Of a DNA stretch of 64,000 nt, positions 34,942 to 46,105 are shown in pieces. The position numbers were made by a program, and so were the translations under genes. The notes below the pieces were generated by a model that saw only the letters and a program-made list of their open reading frames with translations, was not told the origin of the DNA and did no database searches. The stretch's first letter is position 1. Every line of letters begins with the position of its first letter. This DNA is from Cryptomeria japonica (lineage: Eukaryota > Streptophyta > Pinopsida > Cupressales > Cupressaceae), in contig NC_081406.1 in the NCBI RefSeq assembly GCF_030272615.1, forward strand, positions 401,218,939-401,282,938, given 5' to 3'.

Positions 34942-35095
34942 ATCTCCCTCTTTGGCATTGATGGAATCACTCATGAGAAAAATCCAAAAACTAATCCAAA
35001 AATTTTCCAAAAAGATGTGCTCCCCCTTAGAAAATGATCTCCTCTGAATAAGCATTTTTCTCTCCACTACTCCCCCTTTGACATCAATGACAAAG
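34942..35095 (-). other. Duplicated polypurine tracts of element E
   Basis: On the minus strand 'gccaaagagggagat' abuts the 3' LTR. A second tract, 'gtcaaagggggagtag', lies about 130 bases upstream at the end of ORF2, each preceded by 'attgatg'. The arrangement recurs in E'. Multiple polypurine tracts are a known trait of the Sirevirus copia lineage. Confidence 0.65.
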
Positions 35096-38000
35096 GTTAT
35101 AAAAAATAGTCAAAGTCTGTAACCGGTTGGTGACAATATGAAAAATATCTGCCAAAACTAGATTTAGACTCTTCATAAACCTTTTGCTATCATTCAAGGT
35201 TACCTCAGTCTGTTGGATCATGCTGGTGAGATAGTGCATGTGTTCTTTTGGTGATCATTCTCCTTGAAGTAATGCCTTAGATATCTCAATTCTCTGATAA
35301 ATAAGATTGTCCAACTTGGGACCAAGTTTATTTTTAAGTTCTCGAGCATTTGATCTTATCCTTGCCTTCTCTTTCTCAAGTTTCTCTAATTTCTCCTCAA
35401 AAACTATCATTTCCTGCTCAAAAACTGATATGTGTCCAGATGAACCAATTATGTTATCAGCTATGTCATCAATTTATTTATGTGTTATATTGATCTCCTT
35501 ATCTATGTCCTCTGTCAGAAGGTGAGGTTTGCATGTTTCCCTATATAGCTCCTTGTACTCCAAAATTATAGAGTTAAGTGCTGGTAATAATGTATTCAGG
35601 TGTTCTGTGCACTTCTATATGGTCTCTTCAAATAATTTGTCCTTCTCTTTTTCAACTCTCTCCTTTATTGTGTCCTCATTCACCTTATCAATAGTTATTA
35701 CATTGTCAATAATAAATTTGGACAATGTGTCCAATTTACCTAAAGAATCCTTAATATGATCTATGTTACAATTTGGTACAATCAATTTAATAATAGGTAC
35801 AGTGTTATCAATTGCCTTGTAGGCAAATGCATTACAATCCGTTATCTTTTTTATTGAATCCAAAAGTACCTCTGTAACATTGGTAGGTCTAAATTCACTT
35901 GTTGATGTGCCAGATGTCTAACCAATTGCCTTTATTACCTCTGTGCTTCCATCAGGTGTAACCATTTTACTTGTATTTTCCTCTGATGGATCAATCTGGG
36001 TTTTTATCTTAACCTACAAAGGTTTTTTGGACTGTTTTAATTTCTTAGTGATTGTTGGTTTCTTTGTGTGTACCTTTGCCTCAAATTGTTTTCCTAAAAG
36101 TTCAACTACCGGTATCTTCATCTTCGATGGCCCTGTGCCATTATCTTTATCTTCAGTAGGTTTCTTAGTTTCTAACAGTTGCTCTGTTTGGGTTGGGATC
36201 TCAACTTCAACAGTTTCTACTAGTTTTTCTACCATGTTCCTATTATCAACATTGTCTTCCTTAGCCTCTAAATCATCCTTATCCACAAAAATATTTACTT
36301 CCTGAGTATCCACATTCATGGTAAAGAGTATCTCAAATTTAGGATTTGTGTCATCATGTGTAATACCTTCAGTGTCAATAACCGGTGGATCATCTGTGTG
36401 TACCGGTGTAGTATCCAAAGGTGGTGATAGATTGTTTGTAGTCTTGATGTTTGGAATTCCACCAATTTTTCCTTTGCCCTTGTCCTTGTCCTTCTGATAC
36501 ACTTTAAATGTCCTTTTCGGTCGGTTCATTTTCTCTTGTTTTTCCTTCTCCACAAAAAATATATCCCAATTATATGTAGTCTCATCTGCAATCTCTTTTA
36601 CTCTTCCTGCCATTAAGATTACTTTCCCATGACCACTGGCAAAAATGGATCGGTTAGCCTCAAAAATTAATTCATCAATTTCTTCTTTTGAGTTAACAGG
36701 ATGTACAGCTAGAAGTTTTTCAACTTTCAGTTTCTTGTCTAATTCCATCACTGCTATCCTTTTTGCTTCCAGTCTTCTATAGAGTTCATTTGGTAGATCA
36801 TCCATAACTTCAATTAGAACCCTTCTTATATATGTCCAAATGTATAATAATACTATTCTCAATGCTTTCCCTATCAGAATAATTAAATGCATTATACAGT
36901 TTGTGTACATTAGCCACGTTTCCATCATCAATTATCTCATTCAATAAATCATTCAAAGAAGGGGTAACTGGTTGTGGTTTCTTCTTTGGTGTCAGTTTCT
37001 TGGGTGGTCCCCTTACTGCCTGTTGTTTATTCCTCAAAGTCCTTATTCTCTTAGGTGAATGAGAGGGTACCGGTGAAGGTTTTCTCTTCCTCCTTTCAAC
37101 TCTTTTAAACTCTGTTTCCTTCTCACTATTAGTTCTAGAAGATGTGTCAACCGATGAAATATGTGCCTCTGGTTGAAGTCCTTCAATCTCACTAGCCGAT
37201 ATGCCGCTAATGTTCATGACATTTTCCTTGATTTCCTTTGCTTTCTTAGAAGCATATGTAATGTATTTTTCTCTTTTCTTTCTTTGCTTCAATAGATTTA
37301 GATCACTTTCAATAGTCTCAGCACTACCAAAGACCTTTTCTGATGGTTCTCTTGGTGCATCTAGTAAAGCTTTGGCATATGTCTCCAAAATGGTAAGATC
37401 TACTTCATATCCCATTTTGGTCACCCAAATAGTCCTAGGGAGTACTGCCTCCATCCATGTCTCATCTCTTTTGATAACAAAATAGATCTCTTTGTCATAT
37501 TTGTCTACTACACTCTATGGTAGCCTTTCTCTAGCTCTCATCTTAGCTTGGAAAGTTTTGAAGTAATCTATTATATTGTTGTCTCTAGCAGTTCCCATGC
37601 TGGTAAAATCTTCTTGTAGTTTTTTTCCTACCGGTATATCATAACCAAAGTCTCTGGGTCCTGTACCAAGGATCTCTTTAGAAAAGTACAACATCAAACA
37701 TACCAAAATATTTCCAAAGTGGAATGTACCCTTTTTGTCTCCCTTAATCTTTTTCAAATTTTCAATAAGCTCATCTTTTAACCATTTTCACACATCTATC
37801 ATTGCATTGTTGTTTACCATCTCATAAGCACCATGTATACAGAGACTAGAAACATAATTTAGCATGTTATCATGTTTGGTCTTGTATCCTAGCACCATAC
37901 TTACAAATCTCACATTGATGTCCTTAATATCATTTACTCTTAGTGATCTATTGTCAGATGTTTCTTCAGTTAGGCTCATCACTTTGTTGTTGGCAATATT

Positions 38001-38463
38001 CTTTGTTTTATTAGGTCTGCTGCCAGTTGAGGGTAAACCAATTACTACCCTAATTGCTTATCGAGTTATTTTGCAGACAAAATCCAACCATAAGAATTAT
38101 CCATGTGCTCTACGCAATACAATCCTTACTACTTCCTTTGGAAATTGAGGGATATTCAGTATCTCCACAAAACCTAGAGTTTCCACAATTTTGTGTTCGG
38201 GTTTAACAGCACCATGTTCATCACAAATGACCTTAGTAAATATTTTCATCAATTCGTCAGAACCTAGTTCTTCTATATTGCAATGTATATAAATCCTAGG
38301 GTCTTCTACAAATGTTACACCTTTAGGAATTTTCAAAAAATGCCCCTACAAAGTCATCTTGCTTAGCAATTTCGGGAATTATCTTAAACACGGGCTTAGG
38401 GCATTTCACATTTTCCACAAAGGTAGGGTTCGGAATAAACTCAGGAGAAGAAGAAGAGGCCAT
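35084..38463 (-). pseudogene. ORF2 of element E, unrecognised ~1,100-residue protein
   Basis: Homologous along its length to ORF2 of E' (57570-60869). It begins at an ATG at 38463. Open segments are 38336-38097, 37982-37788, 37757-37515, 37454-36810, 36931-36014 and 35863-35615, with two frameshifts (near 38340 and between 37454 and 36931) and several stops. The N-terminal third is globular and best conserved (DPRIYIHCNIEELG, RSLRVNDIKDINVRFVSMVL, KWLKDELIENLKKIKGDKKG). The middle is basic and Ser/Pro-rich (RRKRKPSPVPSHSPKRIRT), like a nuclear-localisation region. The C-terminal third is acidic and then coiled-coil-like. No polymerase motif is present. Function is unknown. Confidence 0.7.
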
Positions 38464-38766
38464 TGAAAAATACCTTTTACTTCTTGAAAATATTCTAAAT
38501 GCCTGAAGAAATCACTTCGCACCTTCACCTTGAATGCCTTTGCTCAGTTTTCGCACTCTCTGCTAATTTGATTGTTCGGTGAGTCAAAATTGAGGGAAAT
38601 TAGCTGATTTATAATGACATTTCTTCCACCAACCACATTAAATTCTTGTCGGTTAAGTGAAAACTTAACACATTTGTCAGTAAGGAAGAAATCTACCTTC
38701 TCACCATCAACCGAGGGTAATCTGCATGATTTTCAACTTGTTGCAATACCCCCAAAGGGTTACTTC

Positions 38767-39873
38767 TCAGTTGGATGAAGAATCTCCTACCGGTGGAGGA
38801 TTACTCTGTTCTACTGGTATAGAGATAGTTTCATCAACTTTCTGATCTCTCTTTTTAATCCATTGTTTTGAAAATTCTTGCTTTTCCTCATCTACCTTTT
38901 CTTTGCCTTTCAAACTGGATCCTTTATTGTTTGCCGGTGAAGTCTTGCTTCTACAACTTTTAGCAATATGTCCAATCTTGTTACAAGCATAACAAGTCAC
39001 ATTATTCTTCTAAATAGCCTTTCCATATCCTACACCGGTTTGTGTTCTGCATTGATTAGATAAATGTCCATATCTTCCACAAACATAGCATTTCACATTC
39101 ATTCTACAATTTTCTAAGTTATGACCAACTTTGTTGCATTTGGAATATTGACCGGTGGGTGCATTAATATTCTGATTATTTCTAAATCTACACTGATTTT
39201 CTCTATGACCATACTTGTTGCAATTGAAACATTTTCCTATAAACTTATAAGCATTAGGTTGTCTTACCGGTTTGTTCTGATCTAGATTGTTTGCAGTACT
39301 GGAACTTTCTACAACTTCAAATCCAAGTCCATTAGTATCTCCATTAGGTTTCTGACTTTTCAGCATGTCATCCTCTAAAATTTTCTTGACTTTGTCTTTG
39401 TGTTTATTTGCAGTAGCCAACTCATTTTCCAAAATTTCCTTTTGTCTCATAAGCTCAGTTTTGTCATGTTGCATGTGAATCAGATCTTTCTTCAGCATAT
39501 CATTTTCATGACTAAGTCTTAGATTTTCATTTCCAGCATAATTAAGTCTCCTAATCAAGTCTTCTTCATTCTTCTTTCTATCTTCAATATCTTTACATAA
39601 CCTCATAGTCATATCTTGCATTTCATTTTTCATATTATTGTTTTCTTGTCTCAACTTGTTTGCAAGTTCTCTAAGAGTTTCCTTTTCATCATCATCTTTC
39701 TGCATCTTCTCATAAAGTTGTTTTATTTTATTTTGTGCTATAGAAAAGTTCTCCTAAAGTCCTTTAATGAATTCTTGTGTAGTCCTTAGATCATCTTCAA
39801 GTTTGATATTCTTCAATTTCTCTGCAACATAATCTACAAGAGCTCCTTCCAATTGTTTTCTTAAGTTCTCCAT
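38767..39873 (-). pseudogene. ORF1 of element E, coiled-coil CCHC Gag-like protein
   Basis: One frame of 369 codons from an ATG at 39873, with two stops (one before 39705, one at 39010-39012). The N-terminal two-thirds is a long coiled coil (LANKLRQENNNMKNEMQDM, MRQKEILENELATANKHK). Four zinc knuckles follow: CFNCNKYGHRENQC, a second with its first Cys lost (YSKCNKVGHNLENC), CYVCGRYGHLSNQC and CYACNKIGHIAKSC. The tail is Lys/Ser-rich. It lacks a recognisable copia Gag capsid domain. Likely an RNA-binding packaging protein. Confidence 0.75.
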
Positions 39874-39930
39874 CTGTACCGGTGTCAGAATCTTCCTCAA
39901 GTTGTTAGGCTTTTGAAAATAGAGGACCAA

Positions 39931-39942
39931 GCTCTGATACCA
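39931..39942 (-). other. Primer-binding site of element E (initiator Met-tRNA type)
   Basis: Minus strand 'tggtatcagagc', two bases from the LTR end, complementary to the 3' end of plant initiator Met-tRNA, the usual copia primer. Confidence 0.9.
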
Positions 39943-39944
39943 AT

Positions 39945-40709
39945 TGTTAGAATCAATGACAATCCCAAAGACACTAAGAGCGGGGTGGGGGGGGTGAATT
40001 AGTGTCTAACCGGTTAGAAAAATATTTAAACTTATTAAGAACTTTGTATCCCAAAACAATGTACCCGTAAATAAGAAATAATGCAACAAATAAGAATAAT
40101 AGAGATAGCATGGAGAACACACGATCACACAAAATATTTAACAAGGAAACCTAGTGTAGGAAAAACCTCGATGGGATTTGTGACCCACAATATTCACTCA
40201 CTGACCAATGAATAAATATTACTTACAATGAGGGGCCTGCACATGCATAAAGGCTAGCAACCTAGAGCTCACTTCTCAATTACAAAATAGAAGTCTCACT
40301 GACTTACAAAATGGATTATCAAAATCCAATACAATGTACTGCTTCAAATTAGCATCAACTATGATAGGTTCAGTACTGGTTTAAGCTCAGTCTATAACCA
40401 AAACCTTTGCTGTCAACTATATCACCTTATACAAAATATCATATATCCTCACTCTCTCTCCTGTATCAAAATGACCTATAAGATCTCATACATATATGAG
40501 TCTTTTACAATATTCCATCTTTTATAAGAGATAATTACATTATAAAATAATAAACAAAAGTTTATTCCATGTCGGCTTGAGTGCCGGTATGCATTGTTGC
40601 CACTGTCGGTGTATGTAGAAGTCTATTGCTGGTGCTGGTGACTGCCGGTGGGTTGACTTTCCATCAATGACAACATCAACTATTCTCATAAGAGTGTATA
40701 ATTTCAACA
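39945..40709 (-). repeat. 5' LTR of element E
   Basis: 765 bp. On the minus strand it runs from 'tgttgaaattatac' to 'gattctaaca'. It shares 'ttgtcattgatgg' near its start with the LTRs of F and E'. Confidence 0.88.
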
Positions 40710-41132
40710 ATTTGTTGGCAATTTAGAATTGATTATGTGTTGCATTGATGTTTTGTCATTGATGGCAACACCGGTTGTTTTTGTTGTTTATCAGTTTTTG
40801 ATTGGTTCCGGTAGAGTGGTTGATTATGATATTGATCCGATAGGATCTGGTATGCTTTGGTTTGTGGAATTATTTTGGATCTATCATTCATGCTATTCAG
40901 ATGTGTCTCATGATAAGTTGGTTTGGGATTCGATGACTCAGGAGCTATCATTTATTCTAGTAAACCTTTTGGTCACCGATAAGGGTTTTACCGACAGAGC
41001 TTTGTTGAATATATTTTGATGCACATGATAAGTGGTGTTGGTGCAACTTCTAGATGGATTTCAGGATGTTGTTGGTTATCTTGTTTGCGTTCCAGTTCAT
41101 CAGTGGTGTTGGATTTGGTTTATGGCGACCTA

Positions 41133-44100
41133 TGTAGTGTCCACCCTTGATTTGACTTATTTTGTTTAGAGTTGACTTTTATATTATGCTTGATAGACTT
41201 ACCTAGACTATATTTTGATGATTTGGATTATGATTACTCATATGCTTCAGTGACTTATGATTGATGTTAGACGCTATTGCACATGCTATTTTGATTATCT
41301 ATATGGATGTTGGTACTATCATGTTTGATCATGTAATTTGATGATATATGTACTCGATGGATTTTATATGCTCACTATGTGATGGATTATTGATAGATTA
41401 GATTTATCATGGTTTTGATGTTGATTATGATTATGCTAACCCTACTTCATGATTACATATGATGATATGTTTATGAGATGTGTTTGACTATTGTTTGACT
41501 GTCTTTGTGATAGAGACGATTCCACATCACTCATTGCGATCGGGATGTGTCGTCGCGATTCTCTATCACTTTCTTGTTCTATATATGTATATGTATATGT
41601 TGTATTGTTGTTTTGTGGTTGCAATATTTTGCAAGTACCGGACATTGAATCCACCTGGCTTCACAAGTCTGAGCGTGTCTTAGTTCCAATGGCTTATGTG
41701 GTTCGGAGATGGCATGAGTTTCCCCTCACATACTCTAGGTCTAAGTTGTTCATCGTGAGTAGTCAACGTCTTGGCATATTTCGCCATGTCAGTTAGTAAG
41801 CTTGGTCTTTTGGTATTGTGAGTTTAGTTTATGCCAGTTGATTTACTTGATTATGTTAGAGTAATTATGTGGCTCTTGATGTGTAGTTTTATATTTGGTA
41901 ATGTCATTTTAATGTATTTAATTTATGAGTTTTGAATATTTAATTATTTGGTATTTATATTTATTTGATAATAAATGTTTATTGATTTTATGATTATTTA
42001 TTTGATAAGCTTTATTGTTGTTTAATATTTATTTTACTATTGTGATTTAATCTTTAATGGTATTTGATTATTTAATTATTTATTTGACCTTCTATGGTTT
42101 GATATTTATTTGATATCTTGTATTTATTTGGTTCTTTAATTTATTTTATTAGCTTTTGGTTTATTTGATTTTAATCCCCATTTGGATTATTTATTTACAA
42201 CCTATATTTATTTAATAGTTTGACTTTTATTCCTAAGTGGGGTGTATGAACACATTAAATTAAATAAAGAAATAAAAATAATCCCACTTAGCTGGATAAG
42301 TATATTTTATTTACTTTACCTACTCTTCACTCTCATTGGTTAAATTAAAAATGGGTGAATAAATTATATTATATGGTGGGTTGGTAAAATATACTCCAAA
42401 ATGGAATATTTTGATTGGCCGAAATTGAGGCTAGGGTTTTGGATTATTGTTGCTTTTTTATTTTCTTCTCGTGAAGTTTTTCGGGTTGGTTTTTGCTCTT
42501 CTTTGGAAAAAATTTCAGCAAGCTTCTTCCTTGGTTTTGGTTTTCTTCTCTCTTGGTTTTGGCTAGAGCTTGGATTGGATTTGGTTTGGTTTGTGGGAAC
42601 TCTTCTTCAGCTTCATTTCCATTACTTCAAGTTGCAGGTTGGAGTTCTTCAATTTGTATTTTGTTTTTCAATGGCTTTCCTATGTATGCATTGTGTCTGC
42701 ATTGTTTTGGGTATTGGGTTGAAATTATATCTTATTCTATAGTTTATTATTGCTGAAAGGAAATATTTGGGAAAGAAACTTTATAATATTTGGGTTTTGT
42801 ATAGTTGCTGGAATATATGTTTTTGGTTTCCTGTGTATGCATTTCACGGCTCTGAGAAATGGGTTCTGAAGTTATTTGATTTAAATCTTGGTTTATAAGT
42901 TGAGTTATTTTATTGTGTTTATACCCAAGAATTCCTTGTTTCTGGGCATTTCTTTTCATATGTTTTTTGAGCCTTTTCGTTAAGTTTGTAATTTATTATT
43001 TTACCCGAAAGTTATTTGAGTTTTCCGTAAGTTTTGTGCAAAAGCGTTGTTTTTGCAAAAGCGTTGTTCTGTATTGCATTTGCGTTGCTCTGCACATCAT
43101 AAGCGTTGTCTTAGGATGCATAAGCGTAAATCTGCAAACATAAGCATTGTTTCATAATGCATTTGTGCGACTATAGAATGCAAAAGCATTGTTTTGTGTT
43201 GCATTTGCGCTTTTCTTCTAGGCAAAAGCGTTGTCCTGCGAGCAAAAGCACTAACCTATTTGTGTTTTGTATTTTCCTAGTTTTGGTATTTTAAAGTATT
43301 TTCCCGAAATGATTTTTGTACCAGAGGCTTTATTTGAGGTCTGTTAGTATTTCCCAGTTTTGGGTTTAATCATTTTTCATGCATTTTGATGGCTTTGAGT
43401 ATATTTGCTCCTCTACACCATTGTGTACATGTTAGACTCTCTTTCATGTGGATAGGCCATGGATGATTGAGATATTTTCTATGTTGTTTTGGACCAGCAA
43501 GTGAATAGGCCTTGCTGTGATGTTATTATTTATTTGATGGCAGCATTTGATGGCTTGATATGCCTTTGTTATTGCTAGCCAAGAGGCTCATTTTGTTATA
43601 TTGATGTTGTATATGTTGTTGTAGCCTTGTTTATGTTGTAAGAATATGTGTATAAGTTGTTGGCTGCATTGAGTATTATTTTCATGCAATTATGTTGGTA
43701 GAGCCTCTTGTGATTTATTGTTGGGCCATGTTAGGAGGAGTGGGCTTCCTTGTGATGACCGGGGTCATGAGAGATAGACTTTCATGAGGTTCCTTGTAAG
43801 GATGCATGAAGTCTAGACCACTAGGGTACATTGGAGTTTTCCGTGATTTGTAAATAAGTGATAACATAATAATTGATGGGTTGGGTAGTTAGATTAATTA
43901 ATAAGATGATAAATTAATTTGTGCCTCATGACTTAGTCCTAGGGAGGATGTTTTAGGATAAGCATGAGAAGACCGTGAAGACGGTAAGCTAATCTCCCTT
44001 AGTCTCTCATAGGTTGAGATGGCTCCACATGTCCATCAGGCTAGTGCCTTGTGTTATTATGTTATTGTGTCATGAGGATGGCATGTGATGACACTCCACT

Positions 44101-45201
44101 CCTACATGTATTTCCCCTTTATGATTTATGATTATGCTTATTGGATGCATTTATGTCTTGATGAGTTTTACACCTCTGGGAGTTCATTCTTGTTGTATGT
44201 GTGAGTTCTTGCTTGAGAGTCCTTATGTGGTTCGTCTCCATGGTTATAGGTGTCAACTTAGGTTTAGAGTATGTGTTGGGACCTTGTGTCATCTCCTAGC
44301 ACGAGGGGTGGTTCCATTGGTTCCAAATGGTTAGGAGGTTGGTTCTTTTTAGCCATTGGGATGTTCTCTTGGATTCTTCTTGCATGGATGTGGGTTCTTC
44401 TTCATGATGTACTATGGATGTACCTTGTAGAATATTTATGTAATGGATAAGATGAAATGTATGTAATGTAATATCTTTGCATATAGTAGATAGATTTTTG
44501 TAGTAGAAAGAGCTATGCTCATGATGTATTTAATGTACTTTTATTTGTAAGGTGAATTGTAGCTGGAAACTAGAATTTAGGCATATTGTATTTGTAATAT
44601 TGTAGAGATGTGATTTTATGAATCATGGAAATAAAGTGGATTATAGTTAGAATAAAATGGAGTTGCTTTATGGATTAGTTGTATTATTTCATGGAATGTT
44701 TAGCAGCTAGTTAGAATGTTAAATAATCTTGAAAGAGGAATATTCATAGATTAATAAGTGAATATGTTAGAAGATGTTAATTGGATCTAGCAAATAGGAA
44801 TAATTCATATAGATGCTTTGGTAGAAAGGAAATTATGCATATCATGAGGAATAAGTAATGTTGTAGGTTGTATATCTCATTGTTAAAGGATTAGAATATG
44901 ATGGATTAATGAAGGCAAAATATACCTATCGTGTGTGTAGTATGTTATGGTGGAAATGAATTAAGTAATGATGTTAAAGTACCCTAGAGAAAGATTATTG
45001 ATGTTGTGTTAATTCCGCTTGCGTTATTTGATGAAATGAGCAATGATGTATGTTCATATTGGTTAATTGGTTAATGAATGTAAATAGATGGAGATGTTAT
45101 ATGTTGCATTAGTTGTTATTAGATGTTAATTGAGAAAAAAAATTTATCTCCATTTGTATATTATTGTTTAGTTTCTTTAGGGTATTTTGGTGGGCATTAC
45201 A
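41133..45201 (+). mobile_element. 4.07-kb solo-LTR-like insertion with target duplication ACCTA
   Basis: Bounded by ACCTA at 41128-41132 and 45202-45206. It starts 'tgtagtgtccaccc' and ends 'gggcattaca', so the termini are inverted (TGTAGTG/CATTACA). I see no second copy of either end inside, no primer site and no polymerase motif, so it is best read as a solo LTR of an unusually long-LTR family. It contains AT-rich TTATTTGA repeats (41930-42230) and a word-repeat array (43025-43260). Strand is arbitrary. Short open frames inside show no domain. Confidence 0.7.
43025..43260 (+). repeat. Degenerate 'gcaaaagcgttgt' array
   Basis: Eight to ten imperfect units of about 24 bp alternating 'gcaaaagcgttgt', 'gcatttgcgttg' and 'cataagcgttgt'. 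In character it resembles the arrays at 7240-7390, 16020-16125 and 23960-24250, though the words differ. Confidence 0.65.
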
Positions 45202-46051
45202 ACCTATTTTGGGTCCGGTGTTATCTAGGTTATGGACTAATTTCTGTAACATGTTGGAGGATGTTCCTAAAGCATTACCGACAAGATTTAATGATTGGCG
45301 TACATTGTTTTCAGCTTAAGCCAACTTGGTTGATCATTGGATTACGGTTTTATATTATGAATTTATTTTATTATCTTTTAGGTGGCCGACCTATTTGTTT
45401 AGGTCCCAAGTTGGTATAAATATAATGTAAGATATCTTTGTAGATCATGGGTTGATAGGTCAAGATTATGGGATGATCCATGTGCAAATAATGTTGTAAT
45501 CATATGCAGAAGATTTGGTTGATCATAGGTGATAGAATTGGGTTTGTAAGAGAGGTTTAAGGCCTCCTATATTGAGCTTAACATGAACTGTACTCAGGCA
45601 TAGGAGATGTTATACTTTCAGTTCACTCTTCTTTCTGGATTGTAGTCCGATGTTTATATAGTCAGTGAGGCTCCTTTTTGTGATGAGCAATGTGCTCTAG
45701 GCTACTGGCCTTCCTGCATGTGAAGGTACCTCATATTGTAATCGCATACTTGCTATAGAAGTATTGTCTGACTGTGGGTAGGCTTCCCACCATATTTTTT
45801 CCCTTTACCAGGTTTTCCATGTACAAATCTTGGTGTCCTATGTTATGGATGGATGGTAACTATTTTGTGATTTATGTTTATGTTTAAAAGCTTTATCAGT
45901 CATTCTAGTATTTGGTTTATGCATTTCAGTATTAAGTTTATGTGTTCTGCTAATAAGGATTTAAATGCTTAATGTTCTATAATCCGGTGACAATTGATTC
46001 AACCCGCCCCTGCTCTTAGTTGTCCTCTGGTTATTTGACTTGTCTAACAAT

Positions 46052-46063
46052 TGGTATTAGAGC
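46052..46063 (+). other. Primer-binding site of element F
   Basis: 'tggtattagagc', the initiator-Met-tRNA type with one transition. The following leader 'ttggtcctct ... cttgaggaagatc' is shared with E and E'. Confidence 0.88.
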
Positions 46064-46105
46064 TTGGTCCTCTCTGCATAAGCTTAACTTCTTGAGGAAG
46101 ATCCT

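Larger units (their letters stand above)
34151..40709 (-). mobile_element. Element E: non-autonomous copia-like LTR element with two novel ORFs
   Basis: Minus-strand element with LTRs of 791 and 765 bp, an initiator-Met-type primer-binding site, polypurine tracts and two ORFs (ORF1 39873-38767, ORF2 38463-35084). No protease, integrase, RT or RNase H motif is visible in 5 kb of internal sequence. The architecture is the same in E' (56573-63193), including a spacer of about 300 bp between the ORFs, so this is a family. Flanks are 'atcta' on the left and 'atttg' on the right, differing by two transitions. It lies three bases from the start of the F LTR. Confidence 0.8.
40713..46049 (+). repeat. 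5' LTR of element F, interrupted
   Basis: Starts 'tgttggcaatttag' and ends 'gacttgtctaaca' just before the primer site. Removing the insert at 41133-45201 and one target copy leaves about 1.26 kb. Shares 'ttttgtcattgatggcaac' near the start with E'. Confidence 0.82.

Noticed and set aside
42401-42756. Small hydrophobic protein gene
   Set aside because: It lies in a noncoding LTR-like insert, has no homology that I recognise, and overlaps an equally open frame in another phase.
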